A stretch of 64,000 nt of DNA, taken from Alviniconcha marisindica (Eukaryota; Mollusca; Gastropoda; Provannidae). A program made the translations under genes and the position numbers. The stretch lies in contig JABMCL010001366.1 in assembly GCA_018857735.1 (NCBI GenBank), forward strand, positions 1 to 64,000, given 5' to 3'. The notes beneath the pieces were generated by a model. It ran no database searches. It saw only the letters and a list, made by a program, of their open reading frames with translations, and was not told where the DNA came from. Shown one piece after another: positions 43,801-57,800 of the stretch; position 1 is the first letter of the stretch, and the number at the start of each line of letters is the position of its first letter.

Positions 43801-46800
43801 TTACACAATATTAGTCTGAAAGTCACTTGCTCTTTTGACTATGCTCTGAAAAGACATTTTCTATATTTTTGCCAGAGTCCTGATTTGATTTTATCCAGTT
43901 TACTTAGTTTTATGACATGGGTGTTCTAACACAGTGAAGTGTCTAATGTCAGCAGGATAACTGGCATGTATGGGTGCACTCGCTACCAAATACAGCTTGC
44001 CATCATAGCACAGCTAGCTGTTTTTGTTGTTTGTTTTCCTCCATTCTCCTCTCCTTTGAACCTTCAAATCAAGCTGTGTAAAACTTCTTGCATCCTCATC
44101 CTAATTAAATCCAAACATTAGTTCCAAAACTGGCATTCTATTTATATTTATTCAGAGTGATAGCTCTTTATCAAGAATTTATTAATCTGTATATGTGAAT
44201 GGTTAATAAAACTAATTTAGTAATTGTACTATATAAAAGCATTTCAATGGTATCTTTTAGTGTTCTAGGTAAAGATTTTAACTTGATAAATGTCCTAATG
44301 GATTCATGAACACTAGAACAGTGAAACTGCACCAGAGAGAGAAGGCTGTGTTACTGGGGTGTTGATGTTGGACATCAAGCATGTAGATGATATACTCAGA
44401 CCTGAGTTTTTCAAAACATTTTCCCCCCTAAAAGGTAAAACAAAACAAACAAACAAAATATGTTTAGGTTTACAAACAGTAGATGAGAATTACTTCTTTA
44501 ATCCAGTTGAGCCAGTAGAAGATGACTATGACTCGTATGAGATGATGTGGCCAAGAACGTTTTTGTGGATACATGTTGATTGTGAATGTTCAATAAAGAT
44601 TAATTTGATTGTCATGAAAATCAACCCAAAGTGGTTTTTAATGAGGTGAAGGAAGGAGTTAGTTTTTAATACCCAGAATTAAAGAAGGGTTTGTTATGTG
44701 GCTTAGTAATACGATACAAGTACTGGTAGCGGCAAAAGTAACTGAAACTTAAAATCCATTCATGTACTAATGAACTTGTAGAGCATGTAACTTTGTAAGG
44801 TCTTGTTGGTTCTAACACCTGTAGTGTCTCCAAAGTGTTGGAAAAGGTTCAGCTTGAACTTATATTCTTCATTTCAGTTCATTTAGTGTTGCAGCAGTTA
44901 TATTCTTCATTTAGGTTCAATTAGTGTTGCAGTGCTGTTCATCATAGTCACTGGATGGAAAGTATTATTATTATATACTCTGCATACACTCATCAGTCAC
45001 TTTTTCTGTCATAGACTTTGTTCTCTGTGAAGAGATGAAAGAACAGCATGCAAGTCACAAATGTGTGCGATGAAGATTTCCATGACCATAGTGTGCAATT
45101 ATGAATCTGAGTGTTTCCTCCATTCCTGTTTGTGCAAGCTAAAATATTAAGTTAACTGTTTTGCTGAACTGGCTTATCACTGTTCTGTTATGAGGGATTA
45201 AAAAAACATCTGAACTGTGTGTTTCCCATTTGTTATTTATTGTTCATTTTGTTGATGTTATGCTTACCATGTTGTTTGATTCATTTGCACCCTTTTGTTA
45301 ACTTCATATCCCTGCAGAACCTGCTTATCCCCCACTCTGACCTTCAGGTGCCCCTGGCCTCAGCGGTATTATAACCTTCAGATGCCCTTGAATTCTTCAA
45401 ACTTTGACCTTGGTTTTTTGCATGCTTATACCCCTTATGTCCTTCAGGGTGCAACGGAGCTACGCCACCAAGTTCAAGGCCAATCGGCCAATGCCCAGGC
45501 TTGGAAAAATAAGCAGTTTTTCAAGCCTAGTTTTCTGAGTGTAAGTTGCTGGCCTAGTCCTTACATCCGATGGCCACCTTTGTGGTGATGTGCTTTTCCT
45601 GTGTGTGTGTGTGATTTCTTTTTTTCATTTTTTTCCCCTCAACATACTGGTCTGTATCCCAGATTTATTCATTCCATTTATACCAGTGTATGTTGTGTAT
45701 CCAGAATGTGTAACCCTTTGTTCTGTATCTGTATCAAGGAATTATATCCAACCTTGTATTATGTAACCAAACTCAACAACCCCTGAAATGAGTACTGAAT
45801 GCATATATTCTGTATAGATAGCTGGTAAAACATTTAAAAGCTGTATGCACATCTAACTTCTGTAATTTAGTTCATTTATTCATGCTGTTTAGATGTTTGG
45901 GTATGAGTGTGGGAGATGGGGGGGGGGGGGGGGGGGGGGGGGGGTAGAGAAGGTGGTTATTATTTAATAGATTGGATTGCCTGGATTGTGTACTCTGCAG
46001 AAGCACCACAAGAGTGGATTTAGGAAGAGAAGTTTAGTCACTATTTTGCCACCTGTTTTGCCTTTTAGGACAAAACGGATAAATGTTTGGACTCCGAAGA
46101 CAGTGTTCCATCCACACCAGTTTTGACTAGAATGACTCGGGTCAGGTCCAGCCTGGTTCTTGTAAGTGAAGTGACTTCCTTCCATGCTAGAGCACTCTGT
46201 CCTCATGCTGCCAGTTGTATGGGGTCTTTTCTGTGGTAGGAGTTAGCAGGCCCTCCCCTTGCACCGCATGTAGCACAGTGTGGAGGGTGGCTCTTCGTAT
46301 CATGCGGCAGATTTTTTCTTCAGGCTGATTGGACACTTTTCTTTACACCATTGGTGCTTGTAGTGGTGTGTGTATGACACCACTGTCATTTGGCATTGGC
46401 TTGTCAACAATTTGGCTTTTAGCTTGCACCTTTATCTTAGCAGACATTCTTGGGCCCCAAAAAACAAACAAATGTTTTTGAGATTCATTTAGGCTTGCAT
46501 CATGCATGTTGTTGAGCACATATTAGATGAGGACACTAGTTCTGTTTTCCATATATAATGATAGAAGTAATCTTTTTGAATTAGTAGTAATAGTACATGT
46601 ACTTCGACTTGTGTGTATTTCAGGCCTGCAGAAGTTGAACATTTTCTACTAGCCTGCTAAAATGCACTAGCCCCAAAATAATTTCCACTGAAATTTGATA
46701 ACAAATATTCCCATTTCTCACTTGGCCTCTAGTTTGCAATGTTAGCCAACTTAAAATGTGAGAACATTGTTCTGATTATCAAAATGTTTTTTGAATTAAG

Positions 46801-47431
46801 AAAATGCCTCATTGCCGAAGGCAAATTTATGGGCTGATGGTTTTTGATCTTGACTCGCCCAGAGGTTTCTCCTACTGCCTCGGGCAAGCAGGCTATTGTA
46901 TTTCTGCAGCCCTGGTATTTCCATTTGCTGCCACACACACTACAGTTGCATTGATTCTCCAGTGCATTCCATCTCAGTCTTCATTTTTAGCACAAACAAA
47001 CATGACGTGTCAGCAAGAAAAATAGTTCTTGTTAGACTAATCTTACAAACATTTCTTTAAAGTGTTTAAAGATAGAGAATTCCCCCACCCCCTGCTGAAG
47101 AAGAAAAAAATCCACCCTAGAAAGAACAAACAACCCAAAACACAACTCCCAAAACCAGTTACACAGATATCCCAAGTGGCCAGCTTGACATCAGCAAAGA
47201 AACACAAACCCACATGTGAAATAGAAATCAATTGCTGATTCTGCATGGGCCTTTTGTGCCAAATCAGTTTTCCTTGGCTGTGACAGTGTTGGACTTCTGG
47301 CATGGATGCTTTCCAGCATGGGCTTGGGTTGGGTAGAGGTACTCTGCCAGTTACCCATAGGTTCTTCTATCAATAGTGGTTATTAGGCAGAGGAGGCTAT
47401 TTGTTAGCTCACTTATTGGGGTCATGAAAAA

Positions 47432-47491
<60 letters not shown>

Positions 47492-47528
47492 TTGGTCTCT
47501 CTCTCAGTTGAGTTAGAACTTACAGTAT

Positions 47529-47565
<37 letters not shown>

Positions 47566-50387
47566 GCACACTACTTAAATAATCTCTCCTCCTAACCAGT
47601 GAATAAAATCAAACACTTAAAATTGCTCTTTCAGTCACTAATACTAGACAGAATTAACTTTGCCATTCCATTACTGACATTTGTACACATTCATTCATTC
47701 ATTATATGTTTGTACCTTTGTCTTTATAATTTTTCAAAGCTTTAGATTTGCATTTAACAAATACTACAGAAACTGTTCTTATGTAACACTAGTGTCACTT
47801 CATAGTTTTGTTTGATTTCAGCTGGTAGGGAAACAACTAAACGTATTTGCACACATAGCTGGTAGGAAAACAACCAAACATGCATGCACACATGTGGCTT
47901 TTTCCTCTGGGACACTAATTAATTCTTTCTTTCTTTCTTGCCTTTGACATAGGCTTGTCATGAGATGGTCCTGTGGGGTTGACAGGACGTTAGAATCCAA
48001 CTACTAACTACTGTGCACGGGTATAGCTTTGTGGAAGATAAAAGCAAGGTCTGGTTTTCGTTGCATTTAATGAAATGTGTCCAAAGTTGTGAAAATGAAA
48101 TCACAGACACTGACAATCTGTTGAAGGTCTGCACCCAGCATGCTGAATGAGGGTGGACTTTTACGAGGAATAAATCTTTGAGGCTATGGTTTGAAAACAG
48201 TTGTTAGTTTTCTTTCAGTTTCAGTTCAGCTGACTCATGTTGATAATGATGACGAGAATTTCCTTTTTGCAGGTGCTCACAGTGCATTTATTTCTTAATA
48301 TGCCTGAATATTTATTGTAAAATGTATTCATAATGGAACTAATATATTCATATTATATGTTCATTATGTATGATAATTATAAATTGTTAATAAATAAATC
48401 CCAGATTGCTTTGTGTTGTGTCCATGGTTAAAACAAATGTATGCTACTTTTTGCTAGCTATATTTATTTGATGAGACTAGTAAAAACTGTTGAGTGTCAT
48501 ATTGACTGGCCATCCACAGACAACTTGTAAATTAAAAAAAATTTTTGGTTGACTTTGTGTATACTGGGTGACTTTGTGTACGTATACCAAAAATTAAACT
48601 CCCTAGTTGAAGCTGAATTAAAATGCTGAGTAAGAAAATAGTTTATGATAAAACTTCTGAAATTGCATCTTTTGAGTATGGCCCCTATTGTTCTCTCTCA
48701 GTGCTGGAGAGAATATTATGAGCCCAGTAGACCCTGCTGTTCTCTCTCAGTGTCTGAGTATGTACACAAAGTTGCTTGTCCAGTCATAAGCATGCGTCTG
48801 GCACCAGGCTGCCCTCTGTGATTACAGACACCAGTTCTTTTAACTTTTAAGTGCTGTGAAATCAGCCTAAAATGCCTCCTTATCTTGGAGTACACTACGC
48901 TGAGAGGCTTTATCAGCTGTGTTAAACCAGGTGGTGCTTCAACTCAGATCTTAGCTCTTGCTCACATCACAAGTTAACAGAGTAGTTTGATTCCTAACAA
49001 GTTGTAGGCTGTCAAACAAGATATGATTATCTCATTTTTTTCATGAAATGTTGGCATTTGTTTGCACGCCTGTTACTTCAGTTAACTAATTAACAAGTGA
49101 TCAGTGTAGACAGGCTAATTTTTGCACTGCACTTAAAGGGTATATGTACTTTATACTCAGTCTTTATTCTCAGTTCATAGTCAGTGTTTAAAAACATGGA
49201 CATCATAAGCTTTAGAGCAGTACAAGTGTGAAATTTTGGTAAGAAGTAAAATGATATTAAAATTAAAAAATAATAATAATTTTACTGCAGAATTTCTTAG
49301 ACATATCTGTTATAATAATTATGCATTGCAGAAAACCCCATTGGAAACAAATAACTAAAAAGAATCCCCCAAAAGCATCAGTGATTGTCTTTAAACAAAA
49401 AACAAAACAAAAAAGGAGGGGGGGAGGGGGGCTAGCAGTAAGAAATGGCAATACTTTAGAAGGGCTCATCAGTAGTGTAAAAGTACTTCTGTGTGAATTG
49501 TGAAGTTGGTAGCAGTTCAGTGCATCCCACCTTCTATGTGAATTGTGAAGTTGGTAGCAGTTCAGTGCATCCCACCTTCTATGTGAATTGTGAAGTTGGT
49601 AGCAGTTCAGTGCATCCCACCTTCTATATGCTCCATGTTTATGGCAGATTTCACAGCATTAAATTGCAGTGGAACCTGATTGATTTCATCCTTTGATGAA
49701 ACCTGAAAATTCCTTTATATCAAACATTTTTTTTTTTGGGGGGGGGGGGGGGGGGAGTTGGAGAGGGGGCAGGTAATTATTTGGATCTGTTTATATGCAG
49801 TGGCATATGACCTAAAATTGTGGAAGGACTAGATTTCTCCTGCAGGTTCCACTGTGCTGACTGAGGTACATGTATGTGTTTACTGTACTATGACTGTCTT
49901 CCCTCACTGTGTGGTCCTGGTGTATTCCACCCGTACCTGTGTACTAACCATGAGCGGTGGGCCTTACCTCCTTTTTCAGGACACCAAGCCTGAGGGCAAA
50001 GACTTACCGACCCCTAGCAGTACCCCCACACAGAGTAGAAAGAATCGGCGGCGCTCAAATCTCTTCAATGTAAGATGTCGGGTGTCAACTGTCCATGTCG
50101 TAGTCCTGACATTGTTGTGTCAGTGCAGTGCTTAGTTGCTGCTTTCTTGGGTTTTTGCTTTGCTGCCGCTTTGTCCTTCAGTTTGCAAGAAAAGATCTGA
50201 CGAAGGTTGCGGAAGGGATTGGGTGGGGTGGAGATAGAGAAGAGCAAACAAAGAGAAGATAGAAATTGCACCAAACACAGTTGGTGGAAAATGAAATTGA
50301 TCTGCTCAGCTGCTTCATAGTGCTTTCTGTTAGATAGATCACTAGTCTTGTCAAGTTGATATTTCACACAGTGATATGAATATATTT

Positions 50388-50464
<77 letters not shown>

Positions 50465-51352
50465 TTGGGTGGGAGCTCACTTTTTGTCTCTCCCCCACCC
50501 CCCACCCTTTTGCCTGGGTGAGAGCACAAGTCTTTCTTCCTTTCTTCCATTATTTACAGTTTATAATACAAAGCCAAAGGTCCTCATTTTAGCCAGATAT
50601 TTTTTTTTATTGGGGGTGGGGTGGGGTTCCAGTCATATCATATTTTGATTTGCCTCATTTCATACTGGAGAGGGGCTATTACCCGAGTTTCCATGTGTGG
50701 GGAAAAGCTTTTAATTGAAAATCATATACTCACAACTGTGGGGGAAAGTTTTGAGAACTAATCATTTTTTATCCCCATAATTATGTTTTTTGTTGTTAAA
50801 ACAGATTTTTACTCTTTCGGGGGGGGGGGGGGGGTTCGTTGGATCTTTTTGTTCTTGGTTGATTGTGTTGCTGTTGATTCAGCTTTGTTTGGGTATGTGG
50901 TTAAGGGGAGGTATGTGTTTAAAAAAAAACTACATGTTTTGTTTGGGACTGTGTAGTCTGTTATAGACTATGGTGACATAACCATATAATTATTATTATT
51001 TTTCATGTTTTCAGTATAATCACTGCATTTTAATCTGCTCTGAATCATTTAATCATCCAATGTAACCATGTGTATGCACGTTATTCATATTAACAAGTTT
51101 GCAATTGGATGCATATATTTTTTATGAAACAGTATACTAGGTCAGTATATAACCATATATTTTGTTTTTATATATTGACATTTCTTTCTTTCATAAACAA
51201 CTGATTTTTTTAATTGATTTTTTTGTTTTTGTTTGTTAATTGTGGGGGAGTGGAGGGGAGGGGGGATGTAATCAATATAATCTTTCTATTTGAACAAAGT
51301 TTGTAATGAAAATTGATTAAGACTTATCTATTTGTTCGTAACAATTGTTTTA

Positions 51353-51386
<34 letters not shown>

Positions 51387-51774
51387 CCCCCCTCCATCCA
51401 GCGCTAAATGCAATTATTTCCCTTTTTACAATCACACCAAAAAATAATTATAGTTGCACAGCCTTCTTGATTAAACGTTTGCAGGCATTGTAGGAAAATA
51501 TTTTTATTTAGTGCTTTGTGCTTTTTATGGAGAAGAAAGAAAAGAAGAAAAAAGGAAAAGAAAAAAAAGTTGTAAAGAAGAAAAAGAAGAGGTAACTTTT
51601 AAGTTGGTTTGCTTTGCTGCTTGCATTGTAATGGACAGATTTCCACTAATAAAAGTCTTAACATTGAAACTGAAGGTGTTACCAGCCTCTTTAACACCAT
51701 ATTATGGTAGACTTTAAAACTGACAGTTTGCTAGAAAAAGAATGAGTTAAGAGGGAAACCAGGACAGTGCAATG

Positions 51775-51813
<39 letters not shown>

Positions 51814-54800
51814 GTTCCTTGGTTTTGACTTATTTCATGATGGTGTTAATATAGTTCAAATTGTGTCAGATACTTTAGGTGTAAGTATTGTTCATTATGA
51901 TTTTTTTCCTTTCTTTTCTTCATTTATGGACCATAGCATAAATAAGCAGTGTGGTTACATTTAGATCATGCACATGTGTGCACACATGCATATATACATA
52001 CACAGGAGCATGTATTCACAAATTCACCTGCACACTCATGTATACATGTACACATACTCTTGTTTTGTGTGGTGACTGTGGCTGGAGCATCAGCTTTTCA
52101 ATTTGTCTCAGTTTTGTTGTTGCTTTGTTTAGTTTTTTGTTAATATTATATACCTTTTACATATGCACCATTTTTTAAAAGATTTTAATTTATTTTTTAC
52201 AGTTTGTAGTTTATGTTTTATCTTGCATTTTACTCACTTAGCAGCAGACTTATATGCAGTCTTACATGGTGCTTCATGTGTTTTCAATGCCAGCTACCAT
52301 GCTTGTTTGCAGCCTAAGGGTAAGGATGAGGACAAGAAACAAGACGGAGAGAAGATGGGCAGTGGTCGAGCCATACCTATCAAACAGGTGAGCTATTGAT
52401 GTGTTTACACGGTTCTGTGTGTGTGTGTGTGTGTGTGTTTTGAAGAAATTGTTTTTGCAGTGTTTTGCTTTCAGTAATACCTACTCAAGAGATGTTACTC
52501 TTACTGTCTTAGGTTGATGTGTTTCACTGTTACCTATGCAAGGCTGATGTGTTTTGTTTTGTGCTTTAGTTTTACTTGTACAAGAAGTCTTAGGCTGATC
52601 AGTTTTATCATGCTTTTGTTGCAGGGTTAGCTGTAGAGGAAGTCTTTGATGTGTTTTATCGTGCGTGTGTTGTTGTTTTTAAATCATGGGCTGATGTTTT
52701 TATTGCAGGTTTCAGGGTTAGCTGTACAAGAATAATTAGTGAACAGATGTGTTTAGTACGTGTTTCAGGGTTATACATTTATGTACAGAAATGATGGACT
52801 GCTGTTTTTATGATGTGTTTTAGGGTTACATGTACAAGTAGAATAGTGGGATGTATTTTTCATGTGTTTGTGGACTACATGCATATTTGTGTACAAGAAT
52901 GATGGACTGTTGTGTTTATTATATGCTTCAGGGTTGTTTATGTATGTGTACAAGAATCATGGACATCTGTGTTTATCATATGTTTCAGGGCTATAATTAT
53001 ATATATATATATGTACAGGAATGATAACTTGTGTTTATTATGTGCCTCAGGGTTACATATGTATGTGTATTAGAATGATGGACTGCTGTGTTTATCATGT
53101 GCTTCAGGGTTACATTGCATGTACAAGGAGAATGGTGGGCTGATGTGTTGATCCTGTGTTTCAGGGTTACCTGTACAAGAAGAGTCATGGGCTTAACAAG
53201 GAGTGGAAGAAAAAGTACTGTGCACTCACTGAAGATGGCAAACTTGCATATCACCCCAGTCTCCATGTGAGTCCTTATTGGCAGTGATTCATTCTGTAAT
53301 AATAGTTACTTACATTGTTGTTGTTAAGTTTGCTGCATTGTGTTCTGTGGGAGCAGAATAGCCATGAGAGGCCTCACATCTCAGCGAGGCACTCGCATAT
53401 ATCCCCCTCAGCTGTCTGCATGGACAGTAATAGGTGTTACTTCCATACATAATTGTTGACACTGTGGTTTCAGGACTACATGGAGGATGTGCATGCGAAG
53501 GAGATCCCCCTCATCCACACCACGGTCAAGATCCCAGGCATGCGTCCTCGCGGCTCTCGCATTGCCTCCACCTCCTCTGCCAACAACCCTGCTGATGGGG
53601 ACATGAATAACTCGACAGGTAGGGTTATGGTGGTACAGAGACAGAGGTGGGGGAGATTACTGATGATGATTGTGATGGCAATGAGACATTTGGTCCTGAA
53701 AAGATGTTAAATTGTATGAGAGAAGTTATACAGGAAATTCCTTTGAAGTCATCTGAAGCGTTTTTGCTGAGGTAGGAGAGCAGACTGATGACAAAGGTGG
53801 TGAAGAAGTTGCAGAAAGTGATTTTGGTGGTCTCGACGGTATAGTGGTGGTGTTCCCATCCATGATGCCGTATTTCTCAGTTTCTCAAAGGGTATAAACC
53901 ACCTTTGTTTTACAAAGCCCCCTCCCCACACCCACCGGTAATCCAGTCTCTAATAAAGGGTCAAAGTGGCCTTGCATCCAAAGATAACCTCCCTGGTTCC
54001 TAGCAGATCAGTTCAACTTTGAATGGTTGAAGATGTCTTTTTGCCGATAGAGAATGCCACTAGGAGTGATTTTTTAAAATTTTCTTTTAATTTTTAGTCC
54101 AGAATGTTTGACTGATTTTAGTTCAAACTATTTGCCAGCAGTCTTGTTACTGACAAACAAATAATTCTGAAAGTTGTTTAGCCAACAGTTTGGTGAATCA
54201 CAGCATTGCAATTTGCATGCAGCAGTTTGCTTTTCATCAGTTTGCTGTGGACAGATGATGCATTTGATGGTGTGTAAATGAACAGCCTTGTTTAAGCTAT
54301 TATTTGCAACATTTTGTTACTTGATGTTTACTCTAAGTTTCTTTCTGCTTCTTGTTTCAGCATTTGAGCTTTCTCATGAAGGTCCCATTGACAACTCATT
54401 AGTCATTCAGAACTCCTCCATCACCCCAGGTGAGACTTTCTTTCCTTTGTGGTTTGCCTTATGTGTTGTGCTTCTTTACCTGACCCCAGAGTAGACGTGT
54501 TGAAGTGTGCTATGCCTTGAAAGCCATGTGTGCATGATTGTGAGTAGGGCCTTGACTTTTGCGCCATATTATGTTGTGTGACTTTCTAGGCTTTCAGTGT
54601 GTTCCTGTGTGCACTTAAATGTAAAGAAAGAGAAGTTTTTCCTCAGTACAGCTATTGTTGTTATTAATAAGGTGAGAGTGATCCATCACAAAGTTTTGTG
54701 TTTTGTCTTGTAGTGTGGTAGGCAAGATTGAAACCACATGCAGTGAAATCACAGTGCCTTTATTAACAAGGGAGCTAGGAGTCTAACTGACACCTTTCTT

Positions 54801-57800
54801 TGGGGAACATTTTTATATATACTGCTCTTTGATTTTGTATTTTTTGCAGTGGAAGTGAGTGCTTTGTTTTTTGTAGAATTTCACATTTTTAATGCACAAA
54901 GTTTTGATATGTAGCTGTTTGTCATCCCATTGCCTCTCGGACATGTTGTTTTTTGATGTTTCTGTTAAACATTGCTCCCACTTTTCATAACAGGAGGTGG
55001 CTGTTTCTAATCACTGAGAGAGACAGTCGAGTGCCTGATTTACTTCAGCAGTATCTCCTGCATTATCACTGCTAAGACAGAAGCGTGTCCAATTTCAGGT
55101 GTCCATTTTGTCTCAGAGGGGTACTGTATAGTTGCTGTGTTAATGCACTGTTTATTTATTGAGAAAGAAACAGACTTTGTTTGGATGGAGGAATGGATCT
55201 GTGGAGGTGGAGGGGGAAACTCAACATTTCAAATCATAAATTTGTCAGCAGGAGTAACTGGCATGAGGTATTGGACAGAGGAATGGAGATTTGGAAAGTG
55301 TGCTGTTTATGCAGCTACTTAAGCTGTTATGAATAGCTTTGTGTACCTAGTACTTATCAGTTTTGATGAAACAGTATGTGTCCAAATGAGTAAACTTAAT
55401 TATGGCCAGTATGGGAAGCTTGTAACTGACAGCATCACACCTAGTGTAGCCACAGTTGAAACAAAGAGAAACTGTGAGCTGCCCTTAATGGAGATCACCT
55501 GTTTCACATATTAACATTTTCATTGTGTACGCTCAAGTCTTTTAGTGAGTGTGTTTAGGTCTAGACAGCTTGTGGCAGAGACTGACAGTGCTGCACTATT
55601 TGCTGCTTACTTCCACAGGGAGAGCAACATAAACTGTTCATTAAAATTTTAAAAGACAAAAAAAAGTGTCAGAAGCATGACTGAACATTGGGTCATCAGT
55701 TTTGGTAACTAACTCACCTGTATAATTTGGCAAGTAAAATGTGAAAATCTAGGGAGGAACATAACAGAAAATCAAGGTATTTAATCAGAGCCCAGAGTTG
55801 TTTGACAGCCTGCAGCAGTGAAACCTGACTACAGGTGATGTTTAAAACTCTCAGTTGTGAAGCATTAACTTAACAGATCCATATGTGACCACCTGCCTCA
55901 TGAGTATTTTAGTCACTCGACAGTGGCGGAGTAGGTAGTCTCTCAGAGCAAGCTCTGCCATACTTGTTAGTTGTGGATGGTGCTAGAGACATTGACAGCA
56001 TGTGCTCAAACATTGTTCTCCTTCTCTCCCTTGTGTGCTGTGTGTGCTGCATGGCGATTGGCTCTTCGCCACTCATGTCATCATTGCGGTAAGCTTATCC
56101 TCCTGCCTCTGCCCAGTGTAACCTCTCCTATAACGCTTCTTGGTGTGCTTGTGGGAGTGAGTAGCTAACTGGATTTGGGTCATAACAGCTGTGTGTCCTG
56201 CCAGTATGGTGCATGTGTATAATGTTATGGAGCTTGTGAAGTGGGGTGACTAAATGTGGAGAGTGGGTGAGTGCATGGAGAGCTGCCCTCTGCTTTTGCA
56301 GCTTCCAAATGCACCTTAGTTTTTGCAGCTTTCTGGATTTGCCTTTGTTTTGTTTCCAAGTAACGGTGTCCAGTCAGCAACTGTTAACAACATTTGAGAA
56401 AACAGGAACACCATTATTGGTGCAAAATCTTTAGCACTTCTCTTGCTAGAAAGAAAAAAGAGAACAATGATCTTTCATTGATGGAACTAAACGAGAAAAA
56501 TGGGTGATTCATTAAACTGTTAGAATCCCATTTGTATTAGTATTATTACTATTAATGTATTATGAAAGCATTCCAGTAGACCTATCCTGGTCAGGTGAAC
56601 ATATTTTAATCATCCCTTGCAGGGCAGTTGAACTAAATACTAAAAGCTCTTTAATTTAAAAACATGTAAAATGAACATCAAAACTAATATTATTTATAAC
56701 TTAGTGGTGGCAGTTTTAAATGTGCCCTGTTTCCTGGATTCGTGTGGTGAACCTATGCATTGTAGAAAATGTTGACTAAAGACCAAAAGCTTAGTTTGGC
56801 AAGGTGCACTACAAAGTTACGTTTTGCAACAGCGTAACATTTACTAACTTACTGAAACACAATGGATTACAACAAAATACTCAAACCTGAGGATGACCAT
56901 CCAATTTGACCATCTGCTACACAGCAACAGTTTCTCCTCTCCAGTGTAATAAATAATAATATTTAGGTCAAAATGTAGGGGGGGAAAAAACAAGCAAGTA
57001 TACTGGCATTTTGTTTAGATCTGGCAACCTTTAACAGAGTAAATCCAATGGAGAAAAAAAGAAGAAGAAAAGAGAGAGTGACTCCCTTCATGAAGAGCCT
57101 ATTGGATGCATCAGTCCCCCCTGGCTGACACACCTAGGAAGCTGACAGAATAAATAATAATAAATAATACTTATAAAGCACCATTAACAAGTATGACACC
57201 CAAGTTAAACTCACTGTCTTTGTACAAACAGCTCATGAGAAGAACCATTTACCATGTTCAGCAACCAAAACCATAAGTATTGTATTCTACCATAGACATC
57301 ACCTAGCAAACAGTAACTATATTTATATATAAATGTAATATATGTACACACGCGCATCCACACACACACACACACATATATTTGCATACAATCATACATA
57401 TCCATATATTCATATAACTTATAAGCGTTTTAGTGTTTATAATTCCATATTTTATACACCCTAGTGGCCTGTCTACCACCACCCCAGTTGCTGGTGGTTC
57501 TAATATTTGTTGGTTTTGTTTTACAGTCATGTCTGTTGGGTGAATACGGGTTTCTTCCTCATAATTACCACTGTGAATGTGAATTTACTGCTCCTATTCA
57601 ACCTGATGCCTTTGTTTGCTGTATCTTGTACTAACATTGCAGCAACCCAGACTGAAAAGCTCTCACAGTCTCACAAATTCACAATTTATTCATTTGGCTG
57701 ATTACTTAGTTCTGCTTCACTTGATCATCACCAGTCAACTGGCGAGTTTTTTTCTTCTTCTTTTTTCTTTCTATTTACATTGACTTTTTAGTTGTTGCTT

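Noticed and set aside
44359..44649. 96-codon open frame between cassette exons
   Set aside because: No recognisable domain and no splice borders in a matching phase.
56000..56094. Possible extra AGAP exon in intron 13 ending at GCG|GTAAGC
   Set aside because: There is a donor but no AG acceptor close enough upstream, and the frame shows no AGAP similarity.
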